From: Aurantiochytrium sp. KH105
Taxonomy: Eukaryota > Sar > Bigyra > Thraustochytrida > Thraustochytriidae
NCBI GenBank assembly: GCA_003116975.1
Contig: BGKB01000137.1
Coordinates: forward strand, 124,001 to 188,000
Reading direction: 5' to 3'
DNA length: 64,000 bases
Shown: in pieces, positions 47,490 to 54,900 of the stretch
Layout of the letters: the number at the start of each line of letters is the position of its first letter
Numbering within the stretch: the stretch's first letter is position 1
Program-made: the position numbers and the translations under genes
Notes under the pieces: generated by a model
What the model was told of the DNA's origin: nothing
Databases searched by the model: none
The model's input: the letters and a program-made list of their open reading frames with translations, nothing else

Positions 47490-48389
47490 GATGGGCGCCT
47501 TGCCATTTGCTGGCTCGCCAGCCAGGCAGGCGGGCCTCAGCAGCAGCAACAGCAGCTGCAGCAGCGTCGGCAAGCTCGAGCGACACAGCTTGACGCTCTT
47601 GCTCTTGGGTTGGCGCGGACCTGGACCAGCTACTCGCGAAGAAACGGTGTGTACCTCGCAAAGTCTGCATTCTATGACCCCCTCTTCCCTATTTGCGGGG
47701 ATCTTGTGGGGGGCATGACACGCGGACTGGGGATGTCTCGATAATCTTGGAACGCGACAGCTATGGGCGACTGGATCCTACGTGTATGCAGCTGCAGAGC
47801 AGCTTTCGCCAGAGGAAGCATGCAGAGTGCGTTGTGGGCATTTCGTTTGGAAAGAAAGCGTTTGACTTTTCGTTCGAATCTGATCTCTAAGAGTACTGTG
47901 TCGCTTCTTTACAGTCGGGCAAAGACGGACTTGGCATGCCAACGAAGAATAGAAGAGGGGCTGCTTGCTCTGCAAGCTTGAAGCGGAAAGTCGACGTTTG
48001 TAGAAGCAGGCTAGGTCGAGTCGTGGTCGGGCTCTATGCTCTCTGCAGCGTTTTCAGGCTGCCAAGAAAAAATTGGCATAGGCCAATCTTCCCGCATGAT
48101 GCATTGTTCGATGCTCACGCGGCCCCACCTCGAAACAAGCACACCAATCCTGCGCTGCCAGCCAGCCAGCCAGCCCCTACGAAGCCTCTCCGCTCGAGAG
48201 GCTCTCGATCTGTGCCACGATGAAGAACAAGAAGATGACGAAGCCGCCGTTTGTTGCATACAAGTCCGCGGTGCTCGCCTCGCAGACCGAGCGATTGATA
48301 CATATCCCAAACCGCGGCGGCTGCCCTGGACGCGGGCGGGCGTGTGGGCGGGCGGGCGGGCGCGCGGACGGGCAGGCAGGCGGGTAGCG
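47490..48389. promoter_or_regulatory. Divergent spacer between CNBD and Rgp1 genes
   Basis: About 0.9 kb between head-to-head starts. It contains CAGC-type short repeats near 47538-47565 and 48158-48175, and a GC-rich GGGCGGGC run near 48340-48385 directly before the Rgp1 ATG. The Rgp1 frame is open through the 3' part from an ATG at 48036, but that extension is low-complexity and judged non-coding. Confidence 0.45.
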
Positions 48390-50618
48390 ATGTCGTCGTT
48401 CGCGTCGCCGGCGTCGTCCTCTCGGCGCGCCGCGGGCGCCAGCTTCCGAAGACAGGCCTCACGCCTTGGCGATGGCGTCGTGACCTCGGGCACAACGTCG
48501 GCGTCTTCGTCGGGGCCAGCGTCGGGGCTGAGCGGCTCGCAGGGAACCCAGGGCGTGGGTTTGGACGTGGTGGTCTCGCAGCGGTCGTACTTTGCAGGAG
48601 ACGTGGTGAAGTGCCGGATCTACTTTTACTTTCCCGAGACTTTGCGTGAGCCCGTGTTTTTAGAGTGGGCAAGCGCGCAGCTGCACGGGCACGTGGCCTT
48701 CGACCCGCACCTTGTCTCGCCCAAAGACGCAGAGCTCGTCGCCGAGGCCGCCGAAGGCGCTCATCTTGACTTTGAGGATCGTGAAAAGAGGCTCCGCCAG
48801 CAGCATGAGGCGAATGCGGTTTTACATAGGGCCCGGGATAGCATGCGCGTGCTTCGTCGCACGAAGTCGGAGGTTCAGGTTGGGCGCAGGGATCGCGCGA
48901 CAGGCCAGGGCGCCCCAGCAGGAACTGCTGCAGACGAAACAAGCCACGACGGTTATGAGGCGACTCTCGATTTTCTGTCGCAGGCAGCCTCGCTGCCCAC
49001 GCCCAGTATGCCGGATGTGACGCTTCTTGCGGGCAAGTACGGAAGCTGCCTCTTTTCGAGTCCACCAGAGGTATTCGCTTGTGCACACGAAGGTCGCCCC
49101 GGACGCGAAGTTGCCTTTGCTTTTGAGGCAAGATTGCCTGCAGAGTTGCCACCATCTTTTCGCGGATGCGCAGCTCGATACTTTTACGTTCTCAGCGTCG
49201 GAGCCAAGCTGGACCATCACGAGACGGCGCAGGTCTTGCATGTTCCAATCCGGATATGCTCAACGATCGATCCAGAGCCGCCCTTGCGTGGGAGTCGGGC
49301 GCGACGCACCAAATCGCGAGGCTCGACGTATTCGCGAGGCTCTTCGCAGTCGCTGGCGCAGCGACTTTCTCGCAATGACCGTGTGCGATCTTTTTCGTCC
49401 TTTCTCGTGGAGGAACACAACTTCAATGCGCGCAGCTACATGCTCGGCGAGACGCGTTTCCGGCGCAAGGCTGGACCTGGGCCCAGCGAGATGTTTAAGG
49501 TCGCGTCTGAGGACCTGCCCCTCAATGTGCGACCCGGTGCCGTCAGCCTCAAGGTTGTCGATTATGACTGCACCGGAATTGCACTGGAGGAGCGCGCAAG
49601 CCAGCACGCTCTGGCGGCCGGCGAGCGTCATAGAAGCACTAATGGTCGTTCGTCGCTAGCACATCGGGGAAGTTCGGCTGGGTCCTACAAGTCAGATCTT
49701 GACAAGGGGATTGGCGCCCGGGGTCACGGCTCAGACGACGGCAGCGCGAACGAGGCTTCGGACAGTGAGGCGGGCGAGGACGAGAACGAGGGTGAAGATG
49801 ACAATGCGAATGACGATGACGATGACGATGACGACGGCGACAACGACGACAACGACGACGACGACGACGACGAGAGCACTGCTGGCGCCGGGACACGCAT
49901 TTTTCGTATTGGGAGCGAAGCTCGACACATGGCTCTTTTGCACATGTTCCGAGATGCTGTGCGACCCGGCGACCAAGTTCTCATGTCTTTTGACTTTCGC
50001 AACGCAGACGTGAACTGCTACCAGGTCACGGTCGCGCTGGAGATCGAGGAACGCAGCAAGTGCCCCCCGTCGTTGCAAGCAGCTTTAGATCCATTGACAG
50101 ACGCAGATGGCTTTGGCATGGGTCCATGGCAGCGCGTCCTGACCTCACGGACGGTGCAAGTGGGCTTTAATTTGCAGCGCAGCGTTATTTTGACTGTGCC
50201 TACGGAGACGACGCCGGACTTTGAAACAGACTTGGTGTCGGTTCACTCTTTTTTGCGCTTTGAGTTTGTCACTGCTCGCGAGACTCCCAACGAAGGGGAT
50301 GGCGCGAATGGAAGCGAGGGCGATGGGGAGAATGAGGAATGGGTCGGCCCGGGCGCTGTTCAGGGCGGGCTTCCTGTGACCAACTCGCGCACGCAAACTT
50401 CACCGTGGCGAATTCCGCTCAAGGTGTTGCCTCCTTTTGACCGACATGCCCGGCACAAGGCGGCCGCCCGTGCCAAGCAGGTTGTAAATGCGATCGAGGG
50501 CAATAATTCTATGGGCTCTTTGTCTGCTGTGGGAAGCGAAACGTCCTACGACAGCGGAATCCTGATGTTGAGTAGCAGCACACAGGCATCCATGCTTCAT
50601 GTGCACGTGTGGTTCTAG
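48390..50618 (+). CDS. RGP1: Rgp1-family subunit of the Rab6/Ypt6 GEF complex
   Basis: Rgp1 pairs with Ric1 to form the exchange factor for Ypt6/Rab6 at the Golgi, for endosome-to-Golgi transport. The N-terminal arrestin-like half starts LDVVVSQRSYFAGDVVKCRI, then EWASAQLHGHV (WASAQxH is typical). It continues with YGSCLFSSPPEVFAC and PPSFRGCAARYFYVLSVGAKL, the best-conserved Rgp1 block. Later the frame has ARHMALLHMFRDAVRPGDQV, then FDFRNADVNCYQVTVALEIEE, from the second beta-rich half. Length 742 exceeds human RGP1 (about 391) because of a Ser-rich start and a long loop with an Asp/Glu/Asn tract. ATG 48390 lies shortly before the conserved region; an in-frame ATG at 48036 would add 118 low-complexity residues. 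The partner Ric1 is not in this window. Confidence 0.88.
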   Translation: MSSFASPASSSRRAAGASFRRQASRLGDGVVTSGTTSASSSGPASGLSGSQGTQGVGLDVVVSQRSYFAGDVVKCRIYFYFPETLREPVFLEWASAQLHGHVAFDPHLVSPKDAELVAEAAEGAHLDFEDREKRLRQQHEANAVLHRARDSMRVLRRTKSEVQVGRRDRATGQGAPAGTAADETSHDGYEATLDFLSQAASLPTPSMPDVTLLAGKYGSCLFSSPPEVFACAHEGRPGREVAFAFEARLPAELPPSFRGCAARYFYVLSVGAKLDHHETAQVLHVPIRICSTIDPEPPLRGSRARRTKSRGSTYSRGSSQSLAQRLSRNDRVRSFSSFLVEEHNFNARSYMLGETRFRRKAGPGPSEMFKVASEDLPLNVRPGAVSLKVVDYDCTGIALEERASQHALAAGERHRSTNGRSSLAHRGSSAGSYKSDLDKGIGARGHGSDDGSANEASDSEAGEDENEGEDDNANDDDDDDDDGDNDDNDDDDDDESTAGAGTRIFRIGSEARHMALLHMFRDAVRPGDQVLMSFDFRNADVNCYQVTVALEIEERSKCPPSLQAALDPLTDADGFGMGPWQRVLTSRTVQVGFNLQRSVILTVPTETTPDFETDLVSVHSFLRFEFVTARETPNEGDGANGSEGDGENEEWVGPGAVQGGLPVTNSRTQTSPWRIPLKVLPPFDRHARHKAAARAKQVVNAIEGNNSMGSLSAVGSETSYDSGILMLSSSTQASMLHVHVWF
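49770..49885 (+). repeat. GAC/GAT/AAC trinucleotide tract encoding an acidic run
   Basis: Imperfect GAY-rich trinucleotide repeat inside the Rgp1 gene, encoding an Asp/Glu/Asn tract in an exposed loop between the two conserved halves. Likely length-variable. Confidence 0.8.
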
Positions 50619-50797
50619 ACTTTGCATGATGTTTTGACTTTTCCTTTCTTTTACAGCTAACAAAGGACAACGGAACAAGTTCGGGCGAACTGATTTGGTT
50701 GCTGGACAAATACTTATATAAAATTGTAGAAACGCAGCGAGCGTCGTGCTCTCCTCATCTCCTCCCATCCTCTCTCTTGAGCTCGACGTAGATTGGA

Positions 50798-51871
50798 TCA
50801 AAGAGACGCCGCGCGCTGCTTGCGATTGAGTTCGCGTTGCCGCACGATGAAATCTAGAGCTTTGAAGCTGGGGTTGACAGTTTCGGTTTCGCCGAGACGA
50901 GCAAGAAAGGCCTCTTCAACATCGTCGTTGGTCATGCCAGGAAAAAGCCATTGCTCGCCTTCACGCAAGGCGTCAAGGTTGGTGGACGAGCAGAATGCGC
51001 GGAGCGCGTCAAAATCAGGAAACATTTCGAGCTCGATGAGTGCCGCTCCAGTCATGATCATGGGGTCACGGCGGGTGCGGTTGAGTCGCTCGAACTGCTC
51101 GCGTTGCCAATCATTGACATACGAGATACCTTCATCCATGACGGATGTAAGGCAGTATTCGACAGCCTCCTCGAGCGGAACCCAGCGCACCTCATGAACC
51201 TCGGGGGAGATTTCTTCCTTTTCTTCGACGGGCATGGACCAGTAGGGAGATTCGGTGGACTCGATGAGCTTGTAAAACTCCCTGCGACGTGCGCGCAGAG
51301 ACTCATTGACCTCGTCAATGTCGAGGTTCGCAAGCCAGGGGTTCTCCTCAGCAATGGCAACAAAGTTGTACATGAGGTTGGATCGACTGCGGATCGGGCG
51401 CGTTTGCTTGACGCTAAAGGGCCGCAAAATAATGTCCTCGAAGGGCACCTGCGTTTCCGCCGGCCGAAGGAACTCCTCGCTGAGTTCCCGCTTGGCGGCT
51501 TCCTCGAGTGTTTCGCCCTTGTCCACATTGCCACCGGCGAGCTTGTACTCGCCGGGATATCGCATGGTGGTGATTTTTTCAGGGGTGCTGCGAAGCCAGT
51601 TGATGACCTCATTCTGGCCAAGCAGGACCTCCCAGCCACTCTCAAAGCACAAGTTCTTCTCCGCGTCCGACCCCTTGAGGTATCCCTTGAGGAAGGCGTT
51701 CTTGGTCGTCAAGGCGTCTCCATATTTATCTTTGAGCCTCCTCGCAAAGGAGACAGGTTCTCCCGGCTTTCCCCCCTCTGCCTCGCAGCGTCTGCGCACG
51801 CAGATCACCGTCGCCGCCGACCTCACGGCCAGCTCTCCGCGCACCTCGAACGGGTTCGTGGCCGCCGCCAT
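50798..51871 (-). CDS. Nudix hydrolase
   Basis: Hydrolase of a nucleoside diphosphate linked to another group; substrate not inferable. The Nudix box GGNVDKGETLEEAAKRELSE (then EF) lies at about residues 112-135 and keeps all metal-binding Glu residues of REUxEE. The usual Gly two positions after the box is absent. An initial strand SAATVICVRR, WEVLLGQNE and YPGEYKLAGG form the sheet before the box; RSRSNLMYNFVAIAEE and EVHEVRWVPLEEAVEYCL follow it. A C-terminal part (about 270-357) contains DPMIMTGAALIELEMFPDF. Length 357 is longer than small Nudix enzymes (about 150-220). No clear targeting signal. ATG 51871 is the first methionine (the frame opens with TTG). It lies 179 bp after the end of Rgp1 in convergent orientation. 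Confidence 0.9.
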   Translation of the reverse strand: MAAATNPFEVRGELAVRSAATVICVRRRCEAEGGKPGEPVSFARRLKDKYGDALTTKNAFLKGYLKGSDAEKNLCFESGWEVLLGQNEVINWLRSTPEKITTMRYPGEYKLAGGNVDKGETLEEAAKRELSEEFLRPAETQVPFEDIILRPFSVKQTRPIRSRSNLMYNFVAIAEENPWLANLDIDEVNESLRARRREFYKLIESTESPYWSMPVEEKEEISPEVHEVRWVPLEEAVEYCLTSVMDEGISYVNDWQREQFERLNRTRRDPMIMTGAALIELEMFPDFDALRAFCSSTNLDALREGEQWLFPGMTNDDVEEAFLARLGETETVNPSFKALDFIVRQRELNRKQRAASL

Positions 51872-52489
51872 CTCGCCGCGTCGCCAGTCCCGCCCGCAAT
51901 CGAGCAATCACAATCAACCAACCACCGCCGCGCTCCGCCTGCCCTGGCGACGCCTCGCGACGCGCAGACGCGCAGGCAGCGGCTCCGCGCCAGCTGCGGC
52001 GGCCTGCACGCACGGGCTCCGCACGCCGCGCGCCTTTCCGGCTCTGCCGTCGCCCGAGATCGCGATCGGAGACGCGAGTCCGCCTCCCCGCGCCGCCGTC
52101 GCGCACGGTATAGTCCCCGAACTAGTGGCGGTTAGTCGCCGCGAGGATCGTCGACGCCAAGATTGGTTCAAAACATCATCGTCGACAAGAGCAACACCAA
52201 CGAGAGCGAGAGCAGCAAGAACGACGCCAGGAAGGGCGACGACGGCGAGCACGCGCGGAGCCGCGGGCGGAGGAGCTCCGGACGCAGGCCTCGGCGCAGA
52301 GCCCGGCCGCCGCGGCCCGGCGCGGCGCGAGCCTTGGCGCCGCTGAGGGGGCAGCGCGACCGCGAGCAGGGAGACGACCTCGCTGCGCAGGCCCGCGCGG
52401 GAGAAGGCGAGGGCGCCGAGGGAGGCCAGGCCCTGGCGGGGGCGGGCGCAGACGCGGGAAGCTCGTTGCTGAGGCTGGCGCGCAGCGCG
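51872..52489. promoter_or_regulatory. Divergent spacer between Nudix and DIX genes
   Basis: About 0.6 kb of GC-rich sequence between head-to-head starts, expected to hold both promoters. Open frames run through on both strands, including a 109-codon TTG-initiated upstream continuation of the DIX frame. They are Arg/Ala-rich and not supported. Confidence 0.45.
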
Positions 52490-53506
52490 ATGAGCTCGAC
52501 GAGCGTGTATTACTTTGTCCCGGAGGATGGAGATGACGAGGCGCACCCGAACTTTTTCTCGTTGAGCAAGCCGGCGGCCAAGGTTCGCGCCGCAGACGTG
52601 CGCGCTGCATTTCCTCTGCCGGGGGCCTACCACCTCCGCTTCAAAAAGGCTTTTAAGAACACATATGTGTGGCTGGATGTCGTGGACGACGGTCAGATTG
52701 TGCCACGTTTCGAGGGGCAAATTTTTGCCAAGATCTCGCGGTTATCTGCACAGCATGGCGCCGCAGGAGCGGGTGGCAGCAGGACTGCAGCTGCACGCGC
52801 AAGCTCTTCAGGCGCAGAAAATCGATCTGCGAGGCCAGTTTCGTCGTCATCGTCATCATCTTCGTCGTCGTCGTCGTCTTCTTCGGCGGCAGCAGCAAGA
52901 TCAGCTCCAGGTTCATCAGCGCCAGCAGTAGGCAACGCAGCCCCTCGACGAGCACGGGCTCCGAGCGGTGGCGGCGCATCCTCGGGCGGGGGTACGCCTC
53001 CTCTGCAGGCCGCTCGGTCAACTCGTATGCCAGAAAAGATGAACAGTGGAGATTTGCTAGGTCTGCATTCGTCGGGTGGGACGGCGTCTGGGGCAATCGC
53101 TGCGCCTGTTCCGGTTCGTGGCGGTTCAGCAGGGCAAATGTGCTCCGGAGGTTCGTCTTCACCAGTCCCGTCACCAACGCTGGTGAGGCCGGGCTCCGGC
53201 GCCGGGTCTGCTGGGGCGGCGACCGGTGCAAGTTCAGGACTCCGCAAACCCCCGTCCGCTGGCGGGTCCATATCCTCTTCTTCGGCGGCGGATGCCCTGC
53301 ACAAGATGGATCTTGATTGGTCGCCTTCAGCCCCGTCACCGACGCCCTCGCCGCCAATGATGCCGACTGGATCGACACCCATGCCCATGAACGGTGCGCG
53401 GTCATCGTCACCGGTGCGTAGGCCAGCGTCACGGAATGGCGCGACCAAAAGTAGTCTTTCCATCCCAAGCGATTTGTCAAGCGCTGCTAAGGACTTTAAG
53501 TTGTGA
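52490..53506 (+). CDS. DIX-like domain protein with Ser-rich tail
   Basis: Residues 1-88 resemble a DIX domain, the head-to-tail polymerising module of Dishevelled, Axin and plant SOSEKI. The strand SVYYFVPEDGDDE matches the opening V-x-Y-Y/H-L strand. YHLRFKKAFKNTYVWLDVVD aligns with the KxFFKSMDxDFGVVKEEI part, and DDGQIVPRFEGQIFAKI matches DDNAxLPCFNGRVVSWLV closely. The remaining 250 residues are Ser/Pro/Gly/Ala-rich with a TCG/TCA repeat-encoded Ser run (52840-52885) and no folded domain. DIX polymers usually concentrate signalling or polarity factors, and a long disordered tail fits a scaffold (inference). ATG 52490 stands immediately before the domain; upstream the frame is open only to a TTG. 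338 residues. No PDZ, DEP or RGS domain is present. Confidence 0.75.
   Translation: MSSTSVYYFVPEDGDDEAHPNFFSLSKPAAKVRAADVRAAFPLPGAYHLRFKKAFKNTYVWLDVVDDGQIVPRFEGQIFAKISRLSAQHGAAGAGGSRTAAARASSSGAENRSARPVSSSSSSSSSSSSSSSAAAARSAPGSSAPAVGNAAPRRARAPSGGGASSGGGTPPLQAARSTRMPEKMNSGDLLGLHSSGGTASGAIAAPVPVRGGSAGQMCSGGSSSPVPSPTLVRPGSGAGSAGAATGASSGLRKPPSAGGSISSSSAADALHKMDLDWSPSAPSPTPSPPMMPTGSTPMPMNGARSSSPVRRPASRNGATKSSLSIPSDLSSAAKDFKL
52840..52890 (+). repeat. TCG/TCA/TCT trinucleotide tract (poly-Ser)
   Basis: Imperfect trinucleotide repeat inside the DIX-protein gene, encoding a run of about 15 Ser residues just after the folded domain. Confidence 0.8.
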
Positions 53507-54487
53507 ATGTTATATTTCCCCTTTTGCAAGCAACGATCCCATCACGCCAAAGAATGCCCCCTCGTGTATTCTTCTCTGGTTCCGACTTACTAACAGGAGA
53601 TAAAGTTTGATCTCGTCATGGCGAAGTCAGCCACTTTGATGAGTTAGGACTAGCACGGGATAACCGAAAGTGAGGCAATTTTTGATGTCGCCATGGCGAA
53701 GTTAGACTCTTCAATGAGTTAGGACTAGAACTGGACAACCGAAAGTGAGGCAAACTTTGATGTCGTCATGGCGAGGTCAGGCTCTTCAATGAGTTAGGAC
53801 TAGAACTGGACAACCGAAAGGCGAACCTGATCAACAGAAAATCCAAAGTAAAAATTCAGATGCTCGCGCCGCATGACAGCTCGAAAGAAGAGTTAGTTAC
53901 TAAAGAGCAACACCATTCTCGCCCGTGCCATTGGTGGAAAGAAAGACGCGTAGCTTGATACAGCTCGCATCTCGCAATTCTTCCTCAAGGCTTCTTATCT
54001 AACCAACACGTGATGGACGATGTTCTTGCGATCCGACTGCACTCGCTTTACTTTTTATAACACTAAACGTTTGGTCTTTTCTTTCAACCGCGCGAACATT
54101 CGCAGAAATGGCGCTGCTCGTTGTTTGTTCTCATGGCCAGCTTACGCCGAGCACGCAGCTATTCTAGTCATTCTTCGCGCGAGAGCGATGGCTTGCCATC
54201 ATAAGTATTAGGATGTTGGACCGAGCCTCCTTTGAAAATAGAGACCTATTTCTAGTTAGGTCCGTTCGAAGAAAGCTGCAAGTTGCAAGTTGCAAGTTGT
54301 TTGGAGGTTTCTCTGGTTTTCTTGGCAGCGGTGGCGGAGAGCGGAAGGGCTCATTCAACAATACACATCGTGGGAATAATAATCGTACTATCTCTATTCT
54401 ATCTAGGTATATCAAGTCAAACAAACACAGGTCATTCAGGTGATCAGGCTCAGGCACAACAAGGTCGCTGTCGGCAGCGGGCGGCGC
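53507..54487. other. AT-richer spacer with a tandem repeat
   Basis: About 1 kb between the convergent DIX-protein gene and the small basic-protein gene. It is richer in A/T than its surroundings and holds a 75-bp-period tandem repeat (53606-53820). A GCAAGTT triplication lies near 54280-54298. No coding region is recognised; the longest frames are under 100 codons. Confidence 0.5.
53606..53820. repeat. Tandem repeat, 75 bp period, nearly 3 copies
   Basis: Units begin at 53606, 53681 and 53756 with TTTGAT and share GTCATGGCGAAGT, ATGAGTTAGGACTAG, then ACCGAAAG. Copies 2 and 3 are closest to each other (TCTTCAATGAGTTAGGACTA, then GAACTGGACAACCG). Spacing is exactly 75 bp, a multiple of three, but no sustained open frame supports coding. 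Confidence 0.92.
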
Positions 54488-54841
54488 TCAGACGCGGGTG
54501 GCGGTAAAGTAGCGCGCGCGGGTGAAGCGGCTCACGCGCTTGGGCTTCTTAACGATACGGACCTTGTCTCCATTGGGCATGACCTGGTTTCCTGCGACAA
54601 CAACGGTCTTCATGGCCTTGTTCTCGAGCTTGCGCTCGCGATCGGCGGCGGCCTGAATCTCAAGAACTTGCTTGAGGTCGCCAAAGTTGAAGCTGGCGGC
54701 GCGCGCGATCTCAATCTCTGCGTCTTGCTGGCGCGCCTCGGGCGCGCTGTTCTTGCGGCCATCCTTCTTGATCTCCTTCTTGGCAGGCTCTGCCCGGCGC
54801 ACGGGCTGCTCAATGTTCATTCTGTGGCCGCGGAGGAGCAT
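54488..54841 (-). CDS. Small basic protein with biased codons
   Basis: Family not recognised; 117 residues, or 110 from the second ATG at 54820. The product is basic and charged: RRAEPAKKEIKKDGRKNSAP, then a likely helix EIEIARAASFNFGDLKQVLE and RERKLENKAMKT, and a compact end VVVAGNQVMPNGDKVRIVKK leading to RFTRARYFTATRV. Codon use is strongly biased: every Lys is AAG, nearly every Glu is GAG, and Arg is mostly CGC. That suggests a real, well-expressed gene rather than a chance frame. Size and charge recall a ribosome- or nucleus-associated factor, but no motif proves this. A TGCTT-type microsatellite (54846-54900) lies directly upstream in the probable 5' leader. Confidence 0.6.
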   Translation of the reverse strand: MLLRGHRMNIEQPVRRAEPAKKEIKKDGRKNSAPEARQQDAEIEIARAASFNFGDLKQVLEIQAAADRERKLENKAMKTVVVAGNQVMPNGDKVRIVKKPKRVSRFTRARYFTATRV

Positions 54842-54845
54842 CTTG

Positions 54846-54900
54846 TGCTTGTGCTTTGCTTGTGCTTTGCTTTGCTTTGCTTGTGCTTTGCTTTGCTTCT
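54846..54900. repeat. TGCTT/TGTGCTT microsatellite
   Basis: Degenerate tandem array of GCTTTGCTTGTG-like units just upstream of the small basic-protein start. Confidence 0.8.

Noticed and set aside
48036-48389. 118-residue N-terminal extension of Rgp1 from ATG 48036
   Set aside because: Not conserved, mixed low-complexity and Gly/Arg-rich, and placed in the spacer shared with the divergent gene. Kept as an alternative only.
52653-53529. Minus-strand frames of 275 and 278 codons opposite the DIX-protein gene
   Set aside because: Antisense shadows produced by the biased codons and Ser/Asp-type repeats of the sense gene.
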